Shown: positions 1-5,115, counted from the stretch's first letter. The stretch is DNA of 5,625 bases from Anaerolineae bacterium CG2_30_64_16 (GCA_001871755.1 MNXL01000008.1:1-5625); one strand, 5' to 3'. Notes: generated from the letters alone by a model not told the origin. Made by a program: numbers and translations.

Positions 1-88
1 CCTGCCGTCCTCGGAAAGTCAACGTGATGTGACGGGACACTGTTTTCTGCTCCCCCAGCGCCCGCGCCCCTCCGCGCGCCGCACCTGC

Positions 89-120
89 CTTGTTTCCTGA
101 TCTACTTGTTTCCTTGTTTC
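89..120. repeat. CTTGTTTC octamer tandem repeat upstream of mevalonate kinase
   Basis: Four contiguous 8-nt units: CTTGTTTC at 89-96, a diverged CTGATCTA at 97-104, then CTTGTTTC again at 105-112 and 113-120. The last copy supplies the likely -35 hexamer of the promoter of the next gene, so copy number could affect promoter geometry. It resembles in style the pyrimidine-rich arrays at 528-550 and 1144-1192. Seen directly; function unknown. Confidence 0.75.
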
Positions 121-143
121 CTCGGCCCCTCCTGTGCTATACT
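114..143 (+). promoter_or_regulatory. Putative sigma70-type promoter for the mevalonate kinase-UbiD operon
   Basis: A -35-like TTGTTT (114-119) and an extended -10 TGCTATACT (135-143, hexamer TATACT 138-143) are separated by 18 nt. Transcription would start near 150, giving a leader of about 15 nt that carries the GAGGGGA ribosome-binding site at 154-160. The string CTATACTCG is also present in the thpR promoter, which supports both calls. Prediction from sequence only. Confidence 0.5.
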
Positions 144-166
144 CGGCAGGCGTGAGGGGAGTGATG

Positions 167-1123
167 ATGATCATTGGCAAGGGCCGGGCGCCCGGCAAAG
201 TGATCTTGTTCGGCGAGCACGCGGTGGTCTATGGCCGGCCGGCGTTGGCCGCGCCGGTGACGCAGGTCGCCGCGGAAGCGGTTGTGGCGCAGGGCCCGCG
301 GGGGGCCGGGCTGACGGTATGGGCGGAGGACCTGGGTCGGCAGGTGGCCGTTCGGGACGCGTCACCCGACGACCCGCTGGCCGCGGCCGCCCGGTTGACG
401 TTGGCCCATCTCGGCCTGGCGGAACCCGACTGGCGCGTGACGGTGCGCTCGACCATCCCCATCGCCAGCGGGATGGGCAGCGGCGCGGCGGTCTCGGCCG
501 CGATCATCCGGGCGCTTGCGGATGCAACCAATACCCAATACCCAATACCCCATCTATCCCTTTCCCCTGACGCCGTCTCCGCTCTCGTGTACGAAGTCGA
601 AAAGCTCCACCACGGCGCCCCCAGCGGCGTGGACAATACGGTCATCGCCTACGAGCAGCCGGTCTACTTCGTGCGCGGCCAGCCACCCCAACCGTTCGCT
701 ATCGGCCGCCCCTTCATGCTCGCCATCGCGGACAGCGGCATCGCCAGCCCGACCAGGATTACCGTCGGGGAGGTGCGGCGGGCATGGGAGCAGGCGCCGG
801 CGCGTTTCGAGGCGCTCTTTGACCGGATCGCGGCCATCGTCGAGGCGGCGCGATCCGCGATTGCGGCCGGGGAACCCGAGGATCTGGGGGCGCTGATGGA
901 TCAAAATCACGCGCTGCTGCAGGAGATCGGTGTCTCGTGCGCGGAGCTGGACGCGCTAGCCACAGCCGCGCGCGCGGCCGGCGCCCTGGGCGCCAAGCTC
1001 TCCGGCGGTGGTCGCGGCGGCAACCTGATCGCGCTGGTGGGGCCGAAGACGATGGATCCTGTTGTGACAGCGCTGCGGAAGGCCGGCGCCCTCAGCGTGA
1101 TCACAACGCAAGTCGGGGCGTAA
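167..1123 (+). CDS. mvk: Mevalonate kinase (GHMP kinase family)
   Basis: Cytosolic kinase that phosphorylates mevalonate with ATP to give 5-phosphomevalonate in the isoprenoid pathway. All GHMP signatures are visible in the 318-aa product. The N-terminal motif RAPGKVILFGEHAVVYGRPA (7-26) is typical of mevalonate kinases. The glycine-rich ATP loop GMGSGAAVS (102-110) has Gly where most members have a second Ser. HHGAPSGVDNT carries the expected catalytic Asp156. The C-terminal loop KLSGGGRGG starts at residue 277. ATG 167 is chosen because GAGGGGA at 154-160 is well spaced from it. ATG 164 is in frame and possible, and GTG 134 would lie upstream of the ribosome-binding site. Residues about 121-134 are encoded by a CCAATAC heptamer array and replace the usual short 'G-x-x-L-S' stretch before the helix leading to YEVEKLHHG. 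The UbiD-family gene follows after 83 nt and is probably co-transcribed. Family call firm; exact start less so. Confidence 0.93.
   Translation: MIIGKGRAPGKVILFGEHAVVYGRPALAAPVTQVAAEAVVAQGPRGAGLTVWAEDLGRQVAVRDASPDDPLAAAARLTLAHLGLAEPDWRVTVRSTIPIASGMGSGAAVSAAIIRALADATNTQYPIPHLSLSPDAVSALVYEVEKLHHGAPSGVDNTVIAYEQPVYFVRGQPPQPFAIGRPFMLAIADSGIASPTRITVGEVRRAWEQAPARFEALFDRIAAIVEAARSAIAAGEPEDLGALMDQNHALLQEIGVSCAELDALATAARAAGALGAKLSGGGRGGNLIALVGPKTMDPVVTALRKAGALSVITTQVGA
528..550 (+). repeat. In-frame CCAATAC heptamer array inside the mevalonate kinase gene
   Basis: Three perfect tandem CCAATAC units at 528-534, 535-541 and 542-548 are followed by a C-rich tail (CCCCATCTATCCCTTTCC, 549-566). Three heptamers make 21 nt, so the reading frame is kept. 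They encode part of a stretch reading TNTQYPIPHLSLSP (residues 121-134). Compared with family members, about 7-8 residues appear to have been added between the ATP-loop helix and the next helix. The array is seen directly; that it is an insertion is inferred from the usual family spacing. Confidence 0.8.
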
Positions 1124-1143
1124 TCGTCGGCAGGACGTGATCC

Positions 1144-1192
1144 AGGCTGACCCCTGACTCCTGTTTCCTGATTCCTGATCCCTGGTCCCTGT
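1144..1192. repeat. TYCCTGA heptamer array between mevalonate kinase and UbiD genes
   Basis: Six contiguous heptamers of consensus TYCCTGA: CCCCTGA (1151), CTCCTGT (1158), TTCCTGA (1165), TTCCTGA (1172), TCCCTGG (1179) and TCCCTGT (1186). A degenerate seventh, AGGCTGA, precedes them at 1144-1150. The array fills most of the 83-nt gap and ends just before the UbiD ribosome-binding site. No promoter or terminator is evident here, so the two genes are likely one transcript. Confidence 0.8.
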
Positions 1193-1194
1193 CT

Positions 1195-1200
1195 GGGAGA
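1195..1200 (+). promoter_or_regulatory. Ribosome-binding site of the UbiD-family gene
   Basis: GGGAGA at 1195-1200, six nucleotides before ATG 1207, directly abuts the end of the heptamer array. It supports ATG 1207 as the start. Confidence 0.6.
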
Positions 1201-1206
1201 GCACAC

Positions 1207-2658
1207 ATGGACCTACGCCAATTCATCGCCGTCGCGGACGTGGCCGGCTACCTGGTCACGGTCGACCGGGAAGCGGATCCCCACCTGGAGATGGCCCGGC
1301 TGATCGCCGAGTTGGACGGCCGGCTTGTGCTGTTCGACCGCGTGCGTGGGTGCGCGCATCGCGTGGTCGCCGGTGTCTGCTCCGCCCGGCGCTACTTCGG
1401 CCTGGCGCTGGATACGCCGCCTGAACAGTTGATCTTCCGGCTGGCGGACGCGCTGGCCGCGCCCCGACCTAACCCCCTAACCCCCTTCCCTGCGAGGGAA
1501 GGGGGGACTGCGCTCTCCTCATCTGTCTGGGAAGGGGGAACTGGGCTCCCGTCGTTTGAGCGGGAAGGGGGCAGCGCGCTCGCTTCCTCGGCGAGGGAAG
1601 GTGGGTCCGTGTACCCCTCCCCAGGTTGGGGAGGGGCTGGGGGAGAGGTCCCCTGCCAGGAAGTGGTCGAGCCGACCGTGAACCTGGAAGCGATCCCCTT
1701 CCTGACGCACTATGCCGCTGACGGCGGCGCGTATGCCACCGCGGCGGTGGCGTTCATCGACGACCCCGGGACCGGTCCCAACGCCTCCTTTCATCGGCTG
1801 CTGCGCCTGGACCGGACGCGGGTGGCCGCGCGGCTGGTGGAACGGCGGGGAACGGAGACCGCGTGGCGGCGGTCCGGGCCGGCTGGCCTGCCGGTCGCCA
1901 TCTGTATCGGGCTGCCGCTGCACGTGCTGCTGGCCGCGTCCATGTCGCCCCCGCCCGGCGTGGACGAGCTGACCATCGCCCAGGCGCTCGCGGCGACCCC
2001 CGTGGCGACCTGTGGCAATGGCATTCGCGTGCCTGCCGATGCGGAGTTCGTGCTGGAGGGCCGCATCACCCACGAACTGGTCGACGAAGGTCCCTTTGTG
2101 GATCTGACCGGCGCCTACGACTTCGTGCGCCGGCAACCGGTGATCGAGATCGACCGGGTCACCCACCGGCGGGACGCCATCTACCAGGCGCTCCTGCCCG
2201 GCCGGTTGGAGCATCGGCTGCTGATGGGCATGCCACGGGAGCCGACCATCTACGCTGAGGCGAACAAAGTGGCCCGCTGCCTGAATGTCCACATCACCCC
2301 CGGTGGCGCATCGTGGCTCCACGCCGTGGTGCAGATCGCCAAGCAGGGGCCAGAGGACGGCCGACGGGCGATCGAAGCCGCGTTCCGCGGGCATGGCTCG
2401 CTCAAACACGTGGTGGTGGTGGATGAGGACGTGGACATCTTCGATCCGCACGACGTCGAATGGGCGGTCGCCACGCGCTTCCAGGCCGACCGGGACCTGG
2501 TGGTGTTCGGCGACCAGCCATCCAGCTCACTGGACCCCTCGGCGTTGCACGTGCCGGGCCAGAAGAGTCGCACCGCCAAGATGGGGCTGGACGCGACGAT
2601 CCGTTGGGATACGCCGACGGGACCGCGCGATCCTGGCGCGTATCGGCGGATGTGGTAA
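1207..2658 (+). CDS. UbiD-family prenylated-FMN decarboxylase, candidate anhydromevalonate phosphate decarboxylase
   Basis: The 483-aa product matches UbiD decarboxylases throughout. Recognisable blocks are PCQEVV (149-154), then an N-x-x-x-x-R motif (NASFHR) expected to hold the prFMN-contacting Arg, the AEFVLEG block and the catalytic-acid segment EGPFVDLTGAY. That segment matches EGPFG(E/D) in known enzymes, with Asp in the second acidic position as in E. coli UbiD. Later blocks are PGGASWLHAVVQIAKQ, VDEDVDIFDPHDVEWAVATR and the C-terminal AKMGLDAT. Such enzymes need prenylated FMN made by a UbiX-type protein, which is not in this window. The neighbouring mevalonate kinase suggests the anhydromevalonate 5-phosphate decarboxylase role known from archaea; a quinone or aromatic-acid decarboxylase remains possible. 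Oddity: residues about 86-147 come from an in-frame repeat element at 1466-1650. Without it the protein would be about 420 aa, normal for this branch. Family firm; substrate inferred. Confidence 0.9.
   Translation: MDLRQFIAVADVAGYLVTVDREADPHLEMARLIAELDGRLVLFDRVRGCAHRVVAGVCSARRYFGLALDTPPEQLIFRLADALAAPRPNPLTPFPAREGGTALSSSVWEGGTGLPSFEREGGSALASSAREGGSVYPSPGWGGAGGEVPCQEVVEPTVNLEAIPFLTHYAADGGAYATAAVAFIDDPGTGPNASFHRLLRLDRTRVAARLVERRGTETAWRRSGPAGLPVAICIGLPLHVLLAASMSPPPGVDELTIAQALAATPVATCGNGIRVPADAEFVLEGRITHELVDEGPFVDLTGAYDFVRRQPVIEIDRVTHRRDAIYQALLPGRLEHRLLMGMPREPTIYAEANKVARCLNVHITPGGASWLHAVVQIAKQGPEDGRRAIEAAFRGHGSLKHVVVVDEDVDIFDPHDVEWAVATRFQADRDLVVFGDQPSSSLDPSALHVPGQKSRTAKMGLDATIRWDTPTGPRDPGAYRRMW
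1466..1650. repeat. In-frame palindromic repeat element with internal 33-bp units, inside the UbiD-family gene
   Basis: The left end starts GACCTAACCCCCTAA and forms a perfect 11-bp hairpin: CCCCCTTCCCT (1481-1491), loop GCG, AGGGAAGGGGG (1495-1505). The right end forms a perfect 10-bp hairpin: CCCCTCCCCA (1614-1623), loop GGT, TGGGGAGGGG (1627-1636), and finishes GGGGGAGAGGTC. The reverse complement of the right end begins GACCTCTCCCCCAGCCCC, so the two ends are imperfect inverted repeats of each other. The interior holds four 33-bp units. No stop codon occurs in the gene frame, and conserved UbiD sequence resumes at PCQEVV just downstream. It resembles non-autonomous REP/MITE-like elements that tolerate insertion in coding sequence. 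Structure is seen; insertion is inferred. Confidence 0.8.
1492..1623 (+). repeat. Four 33-bp / 11-residue tandem units in the UbiD-family gene
   Basis: Units at 1492-1524, 1525-1557, 1558-1590 and 1591-1623 share the core GGGAAGGGGG, which is GGGAAGGTGG in the last unit. They encode AREGGTALSSS, VWEGGTGLPSF, EREGGSALASS and AREGGSVYPSP, a consensus of x-[RW]-E-G-G-[TS]-x-[LY]-x-S-x (residues 96-139). At DNA level only the core is well kept. Unit junctions can pair weakly, for example TCCCG 1547-1551 with CGGGA 1561-1565, as if each unit were a decayed copy of the left hairpin. Confidence 0.8.
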
Positions 2659-2671
2659 GCGTAGAGTGCCC

Positions 2672-2694
2672 GCCCGACCGTGAACGGATCGGGC
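2672..2694 (+). terminator. Strong hairpin just after the UbiD-family stop codon
   Basis: GCCCGA (2672-2677) pairs with TCGGGC (2689-2694), and inside it CCGT (2678-2681) faces ACGG (2684-2687) with one bulged A. The hairpin starts 14 nt after the TAA. There is no downstream T run, so it is at most a non-canonical terminator or an mRNA 3'-end stabiliser. It is also close to the inverted-repeat cluster that follows. Confidence 0.45.
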
Positions 2695-2917
2695 TACGAA
2701 GTGCAAGGCCCCTTCGACGCTGCTCAGGACGTCGCCTACGGGCCTCAAGGTCAGCCCCGCTGGGGCTTGCATGTCGTAGCCGGATGGCGCCTGTCCTGAG
2801 GCCCCTCCCGAGTTCAGCGAGGGGTACATCCTGAGCGTGTCGAAGGGCCGGTCGAAGGATTCAGTCTCCGGCGGGCCAGGTTGATCGCGAATGTGACGTT
2901 GTCAAGGTCGGCAGAGA
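2695..2917. repeat. Convergent intergenic region with nested inverted repeats (REP/MITE-like)
   Basis: No gene is seen here. A long-range inverted repeat pairs CCCTTCGAC (2710-2718) and CTCAGGA (2723-2729) with TCCTGAG (2829-2835) and GTCGAAGGG (2839-2847). The CTCAGGAC arm can alternatively pair with GTCCTGAG at 2793-2800. Smaller hairpins are AGCCCC/GGGGCT (2753-2767) and CCCCTC/GAGGGG (2802-2824). TGCAAGGCCCC (2702-2712) also faces GGGGCTTGCA (2762-2771). GTCGAAGG is repeated directly at 2839-2846 and 2851-2858. TTCGAC-GCTCAGG-type palindromes are common dispersed intergenic repeats in high-GC bacteria. Lying between converging genes, it may also end transcription from both sides. Confidence 0.6.
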
Positions 2918-4324
2918 TCAGAACGGCGCCAGCAGGTCGGCCGGCCCGAGGAGGCGAGCGTTCGTCGTCGCAGCCCATTGCTGCACATCGGCGCTGAATC
3001 CACCGCGTGTGAACAGCAGGTGCAAGACATCTGGTCGCAGCCGGCTTCCTAGCGCCCGGGTATGTTCCAGGTAACGATGCAGTTCATCCCAGGTGAAGGG
3101 CTGAGCCTGCCATTTGGCTTCTCCTGCAATCGCGACGTGACCGGTCTCGTCCAGGCCAACGATGTCAAGCTGGTGATCGGGGTTCCACCAGGTGCCCACC
3201 CGACCCACGCGCGCTGGCAACGCGCCGGCAGCGCTGGCCAGTCGCACCCAATCCCGGCACATGGCCTCGAACGGGAGGCCCATGTAGTCGGGAAGCTGAC
3301 GCAGGATCAGTTCCACGATCCGTTCAGCATCGCCGAACTCGATGTGCCCCTGATTTGGCTCAATGAACCGGAACCAGAACTTGAAGAAGTTGTCGGTCAG
3401 GTGATACTGTGTGTAGTACGAGCGGGTCGGATGGCTTTCAGTCACCGGCAGTATTCGTTCCACCAGGCTCAGGTCACCGATCAATGGCTCCATCACGCGC
3501 GTCAGTGAAGCGGCGTTCAGCCCGGCCGCGTCGGCGATTTCGGACCAGCGGTGTTTGCCGTGGGCAATGGCCCGGAGCACGCCCAAGGCGCGGCCGGGGT
3601 CGAATGTCTGGTGTTGGGCGGCAAATACAGCCTGCGGTTCGACATACAGACGCGCTGCGGGGGAGGCGATCGCCTGGAGGATGTTCTGGCGCAGGGAGCG
3701 ATCTGCGCGGAAAAACGAGAGATAGAGTGGCACGCCGCCCAGAATGCCGTAACTGATCAGCGCATCGGCGGGATCGGGGAAAGCAAGCAAGTGCGCCGCG
3801 GCTCGGAAGTTGAAAGGGCGAACTTGCAGGCGGCCTGTGATGCAGCCAGCCAGGGGAGCAGGTCCGGTCAGTAATTGTTCCATCATTTGGACTGCTGAAC
3901 CGCACAGAACCAGCATCAAGTTGAGGGTGTGGCCTCGCTCATCCCACCAGTTCTGCAACACGGAAGATAGACTCTCATCGCGCGCGGCCCAATACGGAAC
4001 CTCATCCAAGATCAGCAGCAGGCGCTCCTGATGGGATAGCCGCTCAATCGCAGCAAAAACGGCGGGCCATGTGGTTAGTGGCTGCATTTGCAGCAACTCA
4101 TCGCCGATACTGTCGGCCAGCTCCTTGCCCAACAGGGGCAATTGCTCAGGCGTTCCCTTCAGTTGGCATCGGTAATAGATGGCCCTCTTGCCGGCGGCGA
4201 AATGCTCCAGCAGGAAGGTCTTCCCGACCCTGCGGCGGCCGGTGACAGGGATGCACTCGGTCTGTCCTGAAGTCCAAAAATGCTCCAGATCAGCCAACTC
4301 GCGCTCGCGATTGATAAAAGTCAT
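2918..4324 (-). CDS. Archaeal-type P-loop ATPase with C-terminal DUF234/PD-(D/E)xK-like region
   Basis: This 468-aa protein has the layout of the archaeal ATPase family (PF01637-like). It opens with FINRERELADLE, typical of this group, followed by Walker A GRRRVGKT (29-36), Walker B LLLILDE (102-108), a CGSAVQMME sensor-like segment (141-149) and the GRLQVRPFNF block. After a winged-helix-like middle region, the C-terminal part has FWFRFIEPN and then LDIVGLD (Asp387) with GEAKW (Glu402-x-Lys404). This is the D...ExK pattern of PD-(D/E)xK nucleases and of the DUF234 domain that usually ends these proteins. The start is supported by AGAGG ending 6 nt upstream (complement of 4331-4335). The cellular role of this family is not settled. 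It runs opposite to both neighbours, and its upstream region is AT-rich, so it may be an acquired gene. No signal peptide or membrane segment is evident. Confidence 0.87.
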   Translation of the reverse strand: MTFINRERELADLEHFWTSGQTECIPVTGRRRVGKTFLLEHFAAGKRAIYYRCQLKGTPEQLPLLGKELADSIGDELLQMQPLTTWPAVFAAIERLSHQERLLLILDEVPYWAARDESLSSVLQNWWDERGHTLNLMLVLCGSAVQMMEQLLTGPAPLAGCITGRLQVRPFNFRAAAHLLAFPDPADALISYGILGGVPLYLSFFRADRSLRQNILQAIASPAARLYVEPQAVFAAQHQTFDPGRALGVLRAIAHGKHRWSEIADAAGLNAASLTRVMEPLIGDLSLVERILPVTESHPTRSYYTQYHLTDNFFKFWFRFIEPNQGHIEFGDAERIVELILRQLPDYMGLPFEAMCRDWVRLASAAGALPARVGRVGTWWNPDHQLDIVGLDETGHVAIAGEAKWQAQPFTWDELHRYLEHTRALGSRLRPDVLHLLFTRGGFSADVQQWAATTNARLLGPADLLAPF

Positions 4325-4380
4325 CTCTCACCTCTGCCCAATCTGACGAACAACCAGCATGTGAGATGCTATCATATCTT

Positions 4381-4409
4381 AGAGTATTTGTAAAGATAGT
4401 AATTCTCAA
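4381..4409 (-). promoter_or_regulatory. Candidate promoter of the ATPase gene
   Basis: On the minus strand TTGAGA (complement of 4404-4409) and TACTCT (complement of 4381-4386) are 17 nt apart. The -35 hexamer overlaps the left arm of the palindrome at 4405-4438, so a protein bound there could block it. The -10 match is weak. TATGAT (complement of 4371-4376) is a better hexamer but lacks a well-placed -35. Confidence 0.3.
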
Positions 4410-4416
4410 GATAGTA
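4393..4416. repeat. AAGATAGTA direct repeat with 15-bp period
   Basis: AAGATAGTA occurs at 4393-4401 and again at 4408-4416, exactly 15 bp apart. A weaker copy, CTTAGAGTA, lies at 4378-4386, one more period away. The repeats sit in the AT-rich divergent promoter region and the second overlaps the palindrome. They may be binding sites; the third copy is too diverged to rely on. Confidence 0.5.
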
Positions 4417-4438
4417 TCCGATCTGATACAAACTTGAG
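4405..4438. promoter_or_regulatory. 34-bp interrupted palindrome, candidate operator between divergent genes
   Basis: The outer arms CTCAAG (4405-4410) and CTTGAG (4433-4438) are perfect complements. They flank, three bases in on each side, a 16-bp core GTATCCGATCTGATAC (4414-4429) that is palindromic apart from one base pair. Overall 14 of 17 symmetric positions pair, around a centre at 4421/4422. It overlaps the candidate -35 of the ATPase gene and ends 21 nt before the thpR -35. This is what a dimeric regulator site would look like. It has no T run and is not placed as a terminator. Confidence 0.55.
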
Positions 4439-4459
4439 TGGTTGGCCCGTCGCAATTGC

Positions 4460-4487
4460 TTGACTTTTGGCAACATTGGTCTATACT
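4460..4487 (+). promoter_or_regulatory. Promoter of thpR
   Basis: TTGACT (4460-4465) and TATACT (4482-4487) are 16 nt apart, close to the sigma70 consensus. Transcription would start near 4494, about 30 nt before the chosen thpR start. The -10 context CTATACTCG is the same as at the mevalonate kinase promoter. Confidence 0.65.
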
Positions 4488-4524
4488 CGAGACATGCCGT
4501 TCTTGACACGACTTGAGGATGCCC

Positions 4525-5115
4525 ATGCCCGACGAAACTCTCCGCACCTTCATCGCCATCGAGCTGGACGAGGCGGTGCGCAGCGCCTTGCAACAGATCC
4601 AGGACAGGTTCAAGCGCCAGATGCCGCCGGGCAGTGTGAAGTGGGGGGCGCCTACCGGCATTCACCTGACGCTGAAGTTCCTGGGCGATACGCCGCGCGA
4701 CCGCGTGCCCGAGATCGAAGCCGCTTTGCGAACGGCTTGCGCCGGGTCCGCGGCGTTTGAGGTGACAGTGGAGGGGCGCGGGTGCTTTCCCAACACCCGC
4801 CGGCCACGTGTGATTTGGGTAGCTGTGCGCGATCGGGGGCAGAGACTGGCGCGATTACAGGCGGCCGTCGAGAGGCATGTCGCACCGTTGGGGTGGCCGA
4901 CCGAGGACCGGCCGTTTTCACCCCATCTGACCCTGGGCCGGGTCGCCAAGAGCGCTGATAGTCGAGTCGCGGCTGCTATCGGTCAGGTTGTGGAAAACTC
5001 GATGATCGAGCTAATCGGCGTGCAACGGGTGACCGCGGTTACCCTAACCCAGAGTGACCTGCGGCCGACCGGCGCGGTCTACACGCCGTTGGCGAGTGTG
5101 TCGCTCGGCGGTTGA
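4525..5115 (+). CDS. thpR: RNA 2',3'-cyclic phosphodiesterase ThpR (LigT / 2H phosphoesterase family)
   Basis: A 196-aa member of the 2H phosphoesterase superfamily, formerly called 2'-5' RNA ligase. It hydrolyses 2',3'-cyclic phosphate ends of RNA; the physiological substrate in bacteria is unclear. Both catalytic HxTx motifs are present: HLTLKFLGD starting at His47 and HLTLGRVAK starting at His134. The N-terminal RTFIAIELDE and the segment ending DRPFSPHLTLGR are typical of the family, and the length is normal. ATG 4525 is chosen because TTGAGG at 4513-4518 is a good ribosome-binding site 6 nt upstream; ATG 4519 is in frame but would overlap that site. It is divergent from the ATPase gene and has its own promoter. 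Its last 37 nt overlap the end of the ammonium transporter gene on the other strand. Confidence 0.93.
   Translation: MPDETLRTFIAIELDEAVRSALQQIQDRFKRQMPPGSVKWGAPTGIHLTLKFLGDTPRDRVPEIEAALRTACAGSAAFEVTVEGRGCFPNTRRPRVIWVAVRDRGQRLARLQAAVERHVAPLGWPTEDRPFSPHLTLGRVAKSADSRVAAAIGQVVENSMIELIGVQRVTAVTLTQSDLRPTGAVYTPLASVSLGG

Noticed and set aside
1..88. Possible gene end or RNA gene at the left edge
   Set aside because: No coding frame with recognisable sequence, tRNA-like fold or terminator could be supported in these bases.
134..166. Upstream GTG start for mevalonate kinase
   Set aside because: It would overlap the likely -10 element and lie before the ribosome-binding site at 154-160. The family motif starts just after ATG 167.
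229..645. Minus-strand open frame over the mevalonate kinase gene
   Set aside because: Antisense shadow of a conserved gene with no family resemblance.
1468..1487. CCTAACCCCCTAACCCCC resembling telomeric repeat
   Set aside because: Only two units, inside a bacterial gene, forming the left end of a palindromic element.
1492..1623. CRISPR-like regular 33-bp spacing
   Set aside because: There are no unique spacers between constant repeats. The units are contiguous, degenerate and translated in frame within a gene.
1519..2451. Long open frame (310 codons) on the minus strand across the UbiD-family gene
   Set aside because: It is antisense to a clearly conserved gene. Its product is low-complexity His/Arg/Pro/Gly-rich with no recognisable domain, as expected in high-GC DNA.
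4290..4665. Minus-strand open frames overlapping the thpR 5' end and the intergenic region
   Set aside because: They cover the thpR promoter and coding start in antisense, show no domain and have no convincing ribosome-binding site.
4494..4760. ATG 4494 as a start after the thpR promoter
   Set aside because: It is in another frame, whose product is an Arg/Ala/Gly-rich shadow without motifs. The thpR frame has both HxTx motifs and a good ribosome-binding site.
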